From: Methylomonas sp.
Lineage (GTDB): Bacteria > Pseudomonadota > Gammaproteobacteria > Methylococcales > Methylomonadaceae
Direction: 5' to 3'
Assembly (NCBI RefSeq): GCF_023228165.1
Contig: NZ_JALOBS010000005.1
Coordinates: forward strand, 62,001-126,000
Length of the DNA stretch: 64,000 bases
Shown: positions 1-7,515 of the stretch, in pieces
Numbering within the stretch: the first letter of the stretch is position 1
Layout: every line of letters begins with the position of its first letter
Notes under the pieces: model-generated
The model's input: the letters and a program-made list of their open reading frames with translations, nothing else
Told to the model about the DNA's origin: nothing
Database searches by the model: none
Made by a program: the position numbers and the translations under genes

Positions 1-467
1 TGGTTGACACTGATAATTTGGTCGCCCGCTTGAAACCCGGCTTCCGCTGCTAGGGTGCCGGTCGTGACCTCGCCTAACACGGGTTTTAAGCCGGTTTCAC
101 CCACCACCATGACCACCCAGAACAAAATCACCGCCAGGATTAAATTAAACACCGGACCGGCGGCAACGATAAGCGTCCTGACGCCGACCGATTGCCTGTT
201 GAATGCGTAGGGCAAATCCGCGGCCACCACCTCGCCTTCCCGTTCGTCGACCATCTTGACGTAGCCGCCGAGGGGTATGGCGGACACCACGAATTCAGTC
301 TGTTCCGGCGCTTTTTGGTAAGCCCACAACTTTTTGCCGAAACCGATCGAAAAACGAATCACCTTGACCCCTGTCAGCCGCGCCACCCAGAAATGGCCCA
401 GCTCATGAAATGCAACCAGCACCGCAATCGCTACGCTAAAGTAAAACAGGGTATGCAGGGTTTCCAT
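1..467 (-). CDS. rseP: RseP site-2 protease, N-terminal part (cut by window edge)
   Basis: Intramembrane zinc metalloprotease that cleaves anti-sigma factor RseA in the envelope stress response. About 155 codons are visible. The N-terminus begins METLHTLFYF and forms a first membrane segment carrying the zinc site HELGH near residue 21. A second hydrophobic stretch near residues 105-120 is followed by the start of a PDZ domain (AEAGFQAGDQI). The start ATG shares one base with the dxr stop codon (TGATG), so translation is coupled. It is the last visible gene of the rpsB-to-rseP run, in the same order as in E. coli. The rest, including the second catalytic motif, lies outside the window. Confidence 0.95.
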   Translation of the reverse strand, partial: METLHTLFYFSVAIAVLVAFHELGHFWVARLTGVKVIRFSIGFGKKLWAYQKAPEQTEFVVSAIPLGGYVKMVDEREGEVVAADLPYAFNRQSVGVRTLIVAAGPVFNLILAVILFWVVMVVGETGLKPVLGEVTTGTLAAEAGFQAGDQIISVN

Positions 468-1651
468 CAGGCCGCCAAGCGTCCGATAACCGTTTTGGCT
501 ACAGCCCGCGCTTGCCGGTCTGCTTGTAGAACCAATTCCAGGCTATCGGCATTGTCCGGTTTAAATTGAGCCATACTGCGCTCAATGATGATGGCGATAT
601 CGGTGAATTTAACGTCTTCATTTAAAAAGGCTTCGACGGCGATTTCGTTGGCCGCATTCAAGACGGTCGGCATGATGCCTCCGGCTTTAATCGCTTCGTA
701 AGCCAGCCTTAAACAAGGAAAGCGCTGCAGATCGGGCCGTTCGAAATCCATATGTCCTACTTCGAAAATATCCAAAGGCGTCACACCGGAATCAAAGCGT
801 TCCGGCCAAGCCATGGCATGGGCGATCGGAGTGCGCATATCAGGGTTACCCATTTGTGCCAATACCGATCCATCGACGTAATCGACCATGGAATGAATGA
901 TGCTTTGCGGATGAATCACCACCTGAATCTGATCGGGATCCATGTTAAACAGCAGACACGCTTCGATCAACTCCAGACCTTTGTTCATCATGGTGGCCGA
1001 GTCCACCGATATTTTCCGGCCCATGTCCCATTTCGGGTGCGCCACAGCTTGATCCGGGGTCATGTCGGCTAATGTCTCAAGCGGCGATTTACGGAAAGGG
1101 CCGCCGGACGCGGTTAACAAAATTCGGCGGGCTTGTTTGGCGGTATGCCCTGGTGTATAGCCGGACGGCATGCATTGAAAAATGGCATTATGTTCGCTGT
1201 CTATCGGCAACAATACCGCACCGGAATCGCTGACGGCCTGCATGAAGATTTGCCCGGACATCACCAACGCTTCCTTATTGGCCAGCAATACGGTTTTGCC
1301 GGCTTTGGCCGCCGCTAAGGTAGGCAATAAGCCGGCCGCGCCGACGATCGCCGCCATGACCGCATCGACATTTTCTAACGTTGCCACTTGTGTCAATGCT
1401 TCGGCACCAGCCAAAACCTTAATATCCGCAACGGTGGATGCCGCTATCCGCTGCTTGAATTCCTCGGCCTTGCTTTCGGTAGCCACTACCGCATATTCCG
1501 GGTGGTGCGTGACACATTGTTCATACAACGCATCGATATTGCCGTTGGCGGTTAACGCAATTACTCGATATTGGTCGGGGTGGCGCGCTACCACGTCGAG
1601 GGTGCTAACGCCTATCGAGCCCGTGGCCCCGAGAATGCAAATACCTTTCAT
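467..1651 (-). CDS. dxr: 1-deoxy-D-xylulose 5-phosphate reductoisomerase
   Basis: Converts DXP to 2-C-methyl-D-erythritol 4-phosphate with NADPH, the committed step of the MEP isoprenoid pathway; cytosolic. At 394 residues it is the normal family length. The N-terminal NADPH-binding motif is LGATGSIGVSTLDV (residues 7-20). The metal and substrate site is seen as LPIDSEHNAIFQ near residue 148, and SGGPFR and the SVDSATMMNKGLE block lie in the middle. The start overlaps the end of cdsA by four bases (ATGA) and the stop overlaps the rseP start. UppS and CdsA in the same run link isoprenoid supply to undecaprenyl carrier and phospholipid synthesis. Confidence 0.97.
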   Translation of the reverse strand: MKGICILGATGSIGVSTLDVVARHPDQYRVIALTANGNIDALYEQCVTHHPEYAVVATESKAEEFKQRIAASTVADIKVLAGAEALTQVATLENVDAVMAAIVGAAGLLPTLAAAKAGKTVLLANKEALVMSGQIFMQAVSDSGAVLLPIDSEHNAIFQCMPSGYTPGHTAKQARRILLTASGGPFRKSPLETLADMTPDQAVAHPKWDMGRKISVDSATMMNKGLELIEACLLFNMDPDQIQVVIHPQSIIHSMVDYVDGSVLAQMGNPDMRTPIAHAMAWPERFDSGVTPLDIFEVGHMDFERPDLQRFPCLRLAYEAIKAGGIMPTVLNAANEIAVEAFLNEDVKFTDIAIIIERSMAQFKPDNADSLELVLQADRQARAVAKTVIGRLAA

Positions 1652-2553
1652 GCGAATACGCTCCGGCCGATCAGCACGATGCCGGCATAGAAAAACGGTG
1701 CGGCGGCAATGATGCTATCGACTCTATCCAAAATACCGCCATGACCGGGCAACAGGCTGCCGCTGTCTTTAACACCTTTTTGTCTTTTAACCAGGCTGAA
1801 AAATAAATCGCCATATATGGAGACCAGTACGGTCAAAACCGAGAGTATCAGTAAATCTATGGTCATCAGAATGGCCAATGCCGCATCGTCGGATTGCAAA
1901 GCTTCCAAACCGTAATACAAACGCAAGCCTATGGCGCAGATCACTGCCGCCACCGCTGCACCATACATGCCTTGCACGGTTTTTCCCGGGCTGATTTCCG
2001 GCGACAATTTATCTTTGCCCCATTTTTTGCCGACAAAATATGCACTGATATCCGCCGAACAAATTAAAACCAGGAAGTACAACACCATACTTGGGCCATA
2101 GTAGGCCCTTAATTTGGTCAAGAACATCCAGGCGGACAGCAATACCAACCAGCCCAAAAAGGCTTTGACGCGCGGTTTAAAGTCTATAGTCAACAACTGT
2201 GCTGCCGATTGTCTGATGACTATCATGGCCAGCACCCAAAACAATACCGGAGCAATCACAAACCACTCCAGGGCATCGGAGTAGTCTTTGACCTCCGGCC
2301 ATTCCATGGCTTCGCCTAACAATTCCAGAAACACCGTCCAATACGTGACGCCCAGCATGGGGAAAATTAAAGCCACGAAAAACAATATCTTTTTACTCGG
2401 CTTTTCCACGCTGGTCAGTGATAACCATTCCCAAGCGGCGCCGAAAGTAATAACAGCGATAAACAATGAAAAATAGATGGCAGGCAATTGCAAAACTGCC
2501 AAAACGACGACAGCCGCTAATACCGATGCCGTTAAAATGCGTTGTACTAACAT
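1648..2553 (-). CDS. cdsA: Phosphatidate cytidylyltransferase
   Basis: Makes CDP-diacylglycerol from CTP and phosphatidic acid in the inner membrane. The 301-residue protein is mostly hydrophobic, with about eight membrane segments. The family signature is near the C-terminus: KRQKGVKDSGSLLPGHGG followed by DRVDS, which holds conserved Asp residues needed for metal binding. Residues about 170-195 (SADISAYFVGKKWGKDKL, then SPGKTVQG) match the CTP-binding part. It overlaps dxr by four bases and lies 35 bases after uppS, in the conserved uppS-cdsA order. Confidence 0.96.
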   Translation of the reverse strand: MLVQRILTASVLAAVVVLAVLQLPAIYFSLFIAVITFGAAWEWLSLTSVEKPSKKILFFVALIFPMLGVTYWTVFLELLGEAMEWPEVKDYSDALEWFVIAPVLFWVLAMIVIRQSAAQLLTIDFKPRVKAFLGWLVLLSAWMFLTKLRAYYGPSMVLYFLVLICSADISAYFVGKKWGKDKLSPEISPGKTVQGMYGAAVAAVICAIGLRLYYGLEALQSDDAALAILMTIDLLILSVLTVLVSIYGDLFFSLVKRQKGVKDSGSLLPGHGGILDRVDSIIAAAPFFYAGIVLIGRSVFA

Positions 2554-2588
2554 AGTTTACTTTTAATTATTATGGTTATGGAAAGTGC

Positions 2589-3353
2589 CTAAAGAATACG
2601 CTTATCAATGACTTGCTCGCCGGTATGACCAAATCGCCGCTGTCTACTCTTAAAACTATCAATGGCTTTTTGCATCATGGCTTGATCAAATTCCGGCCAT
2701 AGTACATCGGTAAAGAAAAATTCGGTATAAGCCAATTGCCAAAGTAAAAAATTACTCACCCGTTCTTCGCCACCTGAACGAATGAACAAATCCGGTTCCG
2801 GCAAATCAGCCGTTACCAAATGGCTGTTAATTAATTCTTCAGTAATGTCCTGTTCCTGAATTTGGCCGGCTTTGATGCCGGCGGCAATTTTTTGCGCCGC
2901 TTGAGTAATATCCCAGCGGCCACCGTAGTTAGCCGCAATCAACAAGGTCAAACCGTCGTTTTGAGCGGTCTGCGCTTCGGCGGCACGGATTTTTTCCTGC
3001 AACTTTTCCGGAAACGCCGCTTTATCGCCAATGATACGCAACCGGATATTGTTTTTATCCAGCTTATCGACCTGGGTTTTCAGCGTATTCATGAATAGCT
3101 CCATCAACAAACTGACTTCTTCCTTGGGTCGCCGCCAATTTTCACTGCTAAAGGCAAACAACGACAACACTTCGATGTTTTGCTTGGCGCAGTATTCAAC
3201 AATTTTTCTAACCGCTTTTACGCCCGCATGATGTCCCATGATTCTTGGCATCATACGCTTTTGCGCCCAGCGACCGTTACCGTCCATGATAATGGCGATA
3301 TGCTTCGGATTGCTTCCGTTGATTATCAAATTGCTACCCAGTTCGTTTGCCAT
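2589..3353 (-). CDS. uppS: Undecaprenyl diphosphate synthase
   Basis: Cis-prenyltransferase that adds eight isopentenyl units to farnesyl diphosphate, making the C55 carrier for peptidoglycan and O-antigen. It is 254 residues, normal for the family. The catalytic Asp lies in IIMDGNGRWA (residues about 22-31). SSENWRRPKEEV near residue 80 and DLFIRSGGEERVSNFLLWQ near 190 are the other conserved substrate-binding blocks. Cytosolic with a peripheral membrane role. It sits between frr and cdsA with short gaps, as in E. coli. Confidence 0.97.
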   Translation of the reverse strand: MANELGSNLIINGSNPKHIAIIMDGNGRWAQKRMMPRIMGHHAGVKAVRKIVEYCAKQNIEVLSLFAFSSENWRRPKEEVSLLMELFMNTLKTQVDKLDKNNIRLRIIGDKAAFPEKLQEKIRAAEAQTAQNDGLTLLIAANYGGRWDITQAAQKIAAGIKAGQIQEQDITEELINSHLVTADLPEPDLFIRSGGEERVSNFLLWQLAYTEFFFTDVLWPEFDQAMMQKAIDSFKSRQRRFGHTGEQVIDKRIL

Positions 3354-3369
3354 GTGTGTGCTCGATCAT

Positions 3370-3927
3370 CTACATGGACAGCAAATCAGCTTCTTTTTCT
3401 TCGAGATGCTTTTCCACTTCTTTGATGTATTGATCGGTCAATTTCTGAATTTTATCTTCGCCTTGCCGGGCATCGTCCTCGGAAATCAGTTTTTCCTTTA
3501 AGGCGTCCTTAATAGCCGCATTGGCATCGCGGCGAATGTTTCTAATCGAAACCCGGCCCTGTTCGGCTTCGTTTTTTACCACTTTCACCAACTCGCGGCG
3601 ACGTTCTTCGGTTAACGCCGGTAACGGAATCCGAATCACCGTTCCCTGGGTTGCCGGGTTTAAGCCCAAACCGGAAGACATAATAGCTTTTTCAATGGCT
3701 TGCACCATGCCTTTTTCCCAAGGCACCACTTTCAGGGTTCTGGCGTCTTCAACCGAAACGTTGGCGACTTGCGATAATTGCGAATCAGAACCGTAATAAC
3801 TCACACTGATCTGGTCCAGCAGACTAGGGTGGGCCCGTCCGGTTCTGATCTTGGTAAAGGCTTTTTGCAGCGCTTCTATGCTTTTTGCCATTCGCGCTGC
3901 GGCATCTTGTTGAATATCACTGATCAT
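3370..3927 (-). CDS. frr: Ribosome recycling factor
   Basis: Works with EF-G to split the post-termination ribosome. The length of 185 residues is exactly typical. Conserved family blocks are visible: KIRTGRAHPSLLDQI (about residues 27-41), PLPALTEERRRELVK (about 102-116) and RRDANAAIKDALKE (about 133-146). The gene starts one base after the pyrH stop, so the two are probably co-translated. No unusual feature. Confidence 0.97.
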   Translation of the reverse strand: MISDIQQDAAARMAKSIEALQKAFTKIRTGRAHPSLLDQISVSYYGSDSQLSQVANVSVEDARTLKVVPWEKGMVQAIEKAIMSSGLGLNPATQGTVIRIPLPALTEERRRELVKVVKNEAEQGRVSIRNIRRDANAAIKDALKEKLISEDDARQGEDKIQKLTDQYIKEVEKHLEEKEADLLSM

Positions 3928-3928
3928 T

Positions 3929-4648
3929 CTATTTCCTCACAATTAAAGAGCCGATGTCTTCACCGCGCATTAAACGCATGACCGCTCCAGGCTCAAAAAT
4001 ATTCATTACCCGCATGGGCAGGTTGTTGTCACGGCATAATACCAAGGCCGTGGTATCCATTACGTTTAGACGCTGGTCTATCGCTTCGTCGTAAGTTAAA
4101 CGTGAATAAAACACGGCATCGGCTACCCTGTTGGGATCCGCTGAATAAACGCCCTTGACCTTTGTGGCCTTGATCATCAATTGAGCGTCGATTTCAATGG
4201 CCCGTAAACTGGCGGCGGTATCGGTGGTAAAAAACGGATTACCGGTACCGGCGGCAAAAATAGTCACCCGGCCTTTTTCCAAATGCCTGACGGCGCGACG
4301 GCGAATGTAATCCTCGCAAACTTGGTTAATTTTCAATGCGGTCATAACCCGTACTGGTTGCCCCAGGTATTCCAAGGCATCCTGCATTGCCAACGCATTG
4401 ATAACAGTGGCCAGCATACCCATTTGATCGCTGGTAACCCGATTCAAGCCGTCGGAGGCCTTTTCCGCGCCGCGCAGGATATTCCCACCGCCTATTACCA
4501 AACCTACTTGAATACCGGCATCACATAAATCCTTAACTTCTTGCGCTAAACGTTGAACGATGTTGGGATCGATACTACCCCCTTTTTCGCTCATTAGTGC
4601 TTCACCGCTTAATTTAAGTAAAATTCTCTGACAAATGATCTGACTCAT
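3929..4648 (-). CDS. pyrH: UMP kinase
   Basis: Phosphorylates UMP to UDP; the bacterial hexameric type, unrelated to eukaryotic UMP kinases and belonging to the amino acid kinase fold. The N-terminus RILLKLSGEALM and the glycine-rich GLVIGGGNILRG are the nucleotide-binding motifs. The open frame extends five codons upstream to a TTG at 4663, but the ATG at 4648 (MSQIICQRILL) fits the family N-terminus better, giving 239 residues. Neither start has a strong Shine-Dalgarno sequence. It lies between tsf, which has a terminator after it, and frr. Confidence 0.95.
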   Translation of the reverse strand: MSQIICQRILLKLSGEALMSEKGGSIDPNIVQRLAQEVKDLCDAGIQVGLVIGGGNILRGAEKASDGLNRVTSDQMGMLATVINALAMQDALEYLGQPVRVMTALKINQVCEDYIRRRAVRHLEKGRVTIFAAGTGNPFFTTDTAASLRAIEIDAQLMIKATKVKGVYSADPNRVADAVFYSRLTYDEAIDQRLNVMDTTALVLCRDNNLPMRVMNIFEPGAVMRLMRGEDIGSLIVRK

Positions 4649-4694
4649 AATCGAAGTATCCAAGGTTGAAGGGTTAAAGCAATTAATCCGGCAC

Positions 4695-4721
4695 AGAAAA
4701 AAACCCGGTTCTCACCGGGTT
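4695..4721 (-). terminator. Rho-independent terminator after tsf
   Basis: A perfect 8-bp stem (AACCCGGT pairing with ACCGGGTT, 4702-4709 with 4714-4721) with a 4-base loop is followed on the minus strand by a run of seven T. It stands between the tsf stop and pyrH, so it probably limits read-through from rpsB-tsf into pyrH. Confidence 0.85.
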
Positions 4722-4733
4722 TTCCACGAGGCT

Positions 4734-5612
4734 TTAGCCTCTAACTTGCGCCATTACTTCAGCGGCAAAGTCTTCTTCTTTCTTCTCAATACCTTCACCG
4801 ACTTCAAAACGAGCGAAGCGTACCACTGAGTTACCCTTGGAAGACAGCAATTTACCGACAGTCATACTGTCGTCTTTGATGAAGGCTTGACCAACCAAAG
4901 TAATTTCAGCCAGGAATTTGCTGATACGGCCACCAATCATTTTCTCAACGATTTCGGCAGGTTTGCCGCTTTCCAAGGCTTGGGCGGAAAAAATCTCTTT
5001 TTCCTTGGCAATCACCTCGGCGGACACTTGGTCTTCAGACACAAATTCTGGCTTGGAAGCGGCAATATGCATGGCAATGTCTTTACCCAGTACGCTGTCG
5101 TCCTTAGCTAATTCAACGATAACGCCGATTTTGCTACCGTGCAGGTAGCAGGCTTGGCCGCCTTCCGCGGTAACGAATTTTTGAAAACGTCTCACAGTGA
5201 TGTTTTCACCTAATTTGGCGATCAGTGCCCGGCGGGTTTCGTCAAGGGTTTGACCGTTTGCCAAAACCATGCCTTGCAATTGCTCTTCGTTATCAACATC
5301 AGCCGACAACAAGGCATTCACCACGTCGGTTACAAAAGCGGAAAAATCATCGCCTTTGGCAACGAAATCGGTTTCGCAATTCACATCCGCCATGGCCACA
5401 GTTTTGTTATCCGCGGAGACTTTAACCCCGATCACGCCTTCGGCTGCGATACGACCTGATTTTTTATCGGCTTTAGCCAGACCGGATTTACGCATGTTCT
5501 CGATGGCCAATTCCATATCGCCATTGGCTTCAACCAAGGCTTTTTTACATTCCATCATCCCAGAACCTGTACGTTCACGCAGTTCCTTAACCATCGCCGC
5601 ACTAATATTCAT
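4734..5612 (-). CDS. tsf: Elongation factor Ts
   Basis: Guanine nucleotide exchange factor for EF-Tu. The 292 residues match the usual length. The N-terminal UBA-like domain reads MVKELRERTGSGMMECKKAL and the exchange core carries the hallmark CETDFVAKGDDF near residue 79. The Shine-Dalgarno TGAGGA stands 7 to 8 bases before the ATG. It is downstream of rpsB with an attenuator-like hairpin between the two genes, a common arrangement that lowers tsf relative to rpsB. Confidence 0.97.
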   Translation of the reverse strand: MNISAAMVKELRERTGSGMMECKKALVEANGDMELAIENMRKSGLAKADKKSGRIAAEGVIGVKVSADNKTVAMADVNCETDFVAKGDDFSAFVTDVVNALLSADVDNEEQLQGMVLANGQTLDETRRALIAKLGENITVRRFQKFVTAEGGQACYLHGSKIGVIVELAKDDSVLGKDIAMHIAASKPEFVSEDQVSAEVIAKEKEIFSAQALESGKPAEIVEKMIGGRISKFLAEITLVGQAFIKDDSMTVGKLLSSKGNSVVRFARFEVGEGIEKKEEDFAAEVMAQVRG

Positions 5613-5635
5613 TATTTTTTCCTCAAGTATTATTA

Positions 5636-5666
5636 ACTAAAAAAACGCCTCACAAAGGAGGCGTTT
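5636..5666 (-). terminator. Attenuator or terminator hairpin between rpsB and tsf
   Basis: A 9-bp perfect stem, AAACGCCTC (5643-5651) with GAGGCGTTT (5658-5666), 6-base loop. On the minus strand it ends in a run of T. Being inside the rpsB-tsf unit, it most likely acts as a partial terminator. Confidence 0.75.
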
Positions 5667-5739
5667 AAAAGACTAAAATCCGAACCCGACATCAATCGGC
5701 TTCGGGTGCGCCCGGTTTAAATTTCCGAGCTGCAAAAAC

Positions 5740-6483
5740 TTACGCTTCCGCTGCAACTTCCTCGACGAAATCATCCGATTTTGTACCGGCATCCATACGC
5801 AAAGCTTTAGCTTCCAAAACAGCAGCTGCCGCACTTTGGCAATACAGGGTTACCGCACGAATCGAGTCATCGTTGCCGGGGATTACATAATCGACATTGT
5901 CTGGCGAGTTGTTGGAATCAACCACGCCGATAACAGGAATACCCAGTTTTTTGGCTTCCATAATAGCGTTCTTTTCGTAGCCAACATCCAATACAAAAAT
6001 CGCATCGGGAGTGCCGCGCATGTCTTTGATACCGCCCAGACTGCGTTCCAGCTTCTCCAATTCACGCTCCATACCCAAAGCTTCTTTTTTGCTGAAACGT
6101 TGGTATAAAGTACCGTCGGCTTTCATCGCTTCCAGTTCTTTCAGGCGATTGATGGATTTTTTGATGGTTTTGAAGTTGGTCAACATACCACCCAACCAAC
6201 GATGGTTAACGAAGGGCATGCCGCAACGTTTTGCTTCTTCCGCCACCGCTTTACGGGCGGCTTTTTTGGTACCAACAAACAGAATACTGCCTTTGTTGGC
6301 TGTCATTTGACCCAGATAATTCATCGCGTCGTTAAACATCGGCAGCGTTTGTTCCAAATCAATGATATGGATCTTGTTACGGGCACCGAATAAATAGGAA
6401 GCCATTTTAGGGTTCCAGTAACGAGTTTGGTGTCCAAAATGAACACCCGCTTCTAACATTTGACGCATTGACACTGCTGCCAT
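5740..6483 (-). CDS. rpsB: 30S ribosomal protein S2
   Basis: Small-subunit protein that binds near the platform and helps S1 docking. The start MAAVSMRQMLEAGVHFGHQT and the central block HRWLGGMLTNFKTIKKS are typical S2. The length of 247 residues is close to the E. coli protein (241). A Shine-Dalgarno sequence (AGGAGA) is 6 bases before the ATG. It is the first gene of the minus-strand block and has its own promoter and a structured leader of about 145 bases. Confidence 0.98.
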   Translation of the reverse strand: MAAVSMRQMLEAGVHFGHQTRYWNPKMASYLFGARNKIHIIDLEQTLPMFNDAMNYLGQMTANKGSILFVGTKKAARKAVAEEAKRCGMPFVNHRWLGGMLTNFKTIKKSINRLKELEAMKADGTLYQRFSKKEALGMERELEKLERSLGGIKDMRGTPDAIFVLDVGYEKNAIMEAKKLGIPVIGVVDSNNSPDNVDYVIPGNDDSIRAVTLYCQSAAAAVLEAKALRMDAGTKSDDFVEEVAAEA

Positions 6484-6661
6484 TTATTTCTCCTAAAGAT
6501 TTGCCGAATGATTCGGCGTTGGGTTACGCCTCCGCACTGTCCCGACTGATGACCGATTACCGTGTTTCCACTGCAACCGGCACCCCATCAATCGTGTCGA
6601 CAGACGTGAGTATTAAACATAGTGAACTTCACTTTATACCATGATTACAATTTCACAACAA
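6484..6661 (-). promoter_or_regulatory. rpsB promoter and leader
   Basis: On the minus strand a -10 TATAAA (6633-6638) lies 17 bases from a weak -35 TTGTTG (6656-6661). The predicted leader is about 145 bases. It contains a perfect hairpin GCCGAAT/ATTCGGC (6503-6517) about 20 bases before the start codon. In E. coli, S2 is known to repress rpsB-tsf through its leader; whether this leader does the same is an inference. The remaining bases up to map show no clear gene. Confidence 0.55.
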
Positions 6662-6750
6662 TACCAAGTCTGATAGACTGTCATTAAACCAAGATAGCAA
6701 CACCCTCTATATTAGCCACCTCGTTTTCATAATTTACCCCAAATACCCTG

Positions 6751-7515
6751 ATGAGCATTGCTATAAAAACAGCTGACGAAATTGAAAAAATGCGCATTGC
6801 AGGCAAACTTGCCGCCGATGTATTAGAAATGATTGCCCCGTATGTGATCGTAGGCGTCACGACTGACGAGCTCGACCGGATTTGTCACGATTTCATCGTT
6901 AACGAACAACAAGCCATCCCCGCCCCGCTCAACTATCGGGGCTTCCCCAAATCGATCTGCACGTCGATTAACCATCAAATTTGCCACGGCATCCCCAGCG
7001 ATAAAAAACTCAAAAGCGGCGATATTGTCAATGTTGATATTACCGTTATCAAAGACGGCTACCACGGTGACACCAGCAAAATGTTTTGCGTTGGCGATGT
7101 CAGCCCACACGCCAAACGTCTGGTTGAAATTACCCGCCAATGCATGTTTCTGGGCATAGAGCAGGTCAAACCCGGCGCCCATTTCGGCGATATCGGCCAT
7201 GCCATTCAACAACACGCCGAAAGCAACCGCTACACGGTGGTTCGGGAATTTTGCGGCCACGGCATCGGTAAAAAATTTCACGAAGACCCACATGTCATGC
7301 ATTTTGGCAAACGCGGTGACGGGGCAGTGATTGAGCCGGGGATGATTTTCACTATCGAGCCCATGATCAATATCGGTAAACGGCACATGAAAATTCTTTC
7401 CGATGGCTGGACCGCCGTCACCAAGGACCGCAGCCTATCCGCCCAATGGGAACACACAATTCTGGTAACCGATTCCGGTTACGAAATATTGACCTTGCGC
7501 CAGGAAGAACGGTGA
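6751..7515 (+). CDS. map: Methionine aminopeptidase, type I
   Basis: Removes the initiator methionine from nascent proteins; cytosolic dinuclear metalloenzyme. The 254 residues fit the short type Ia form. Metal ligands are seen in VNVDITVIKDGYHGDTSKMF (two Asp near residues 95 and 106), HGIGKKFHEDPHVMHF (His near 170), FTIEPM (Glu near 203) and QWEHTIL (Glu near 233). No good Shine-Dalgarno precedes the ATG. It is divergent from rpsB, as in E. coli, and its stop overlaps the GTG start of glnD. Confidence 0.97.
   Translation: MSIAIKTADEIEKMRIAGKLAADVLEMIAPYVIVGVTTDELDRICHDFIVNEQQAIPAPLNYRGFPKSICTSINHQICHGIPSDKKLKSGDIVNVDITVIKDGYHGDTSKMFCVGDVSPHAKRLVEITRQCMFLGIEQVKPGAHFGDIGHAIQQHAESNRYTVVREFCGHGIGKKFHEDPHVMHFGKRGDGAVIEPGMIFTIEPMINIGKRHMKILSDGWTAVTKDRSLSAQWEHTILVTDSGYEILTLRQEER

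Noticed and set aside
1182..1712. 176-codon plus-strand frame
   Set aside because: Lies antisense to dxr and has no family similarity; a shadow of a high-confidence gene.
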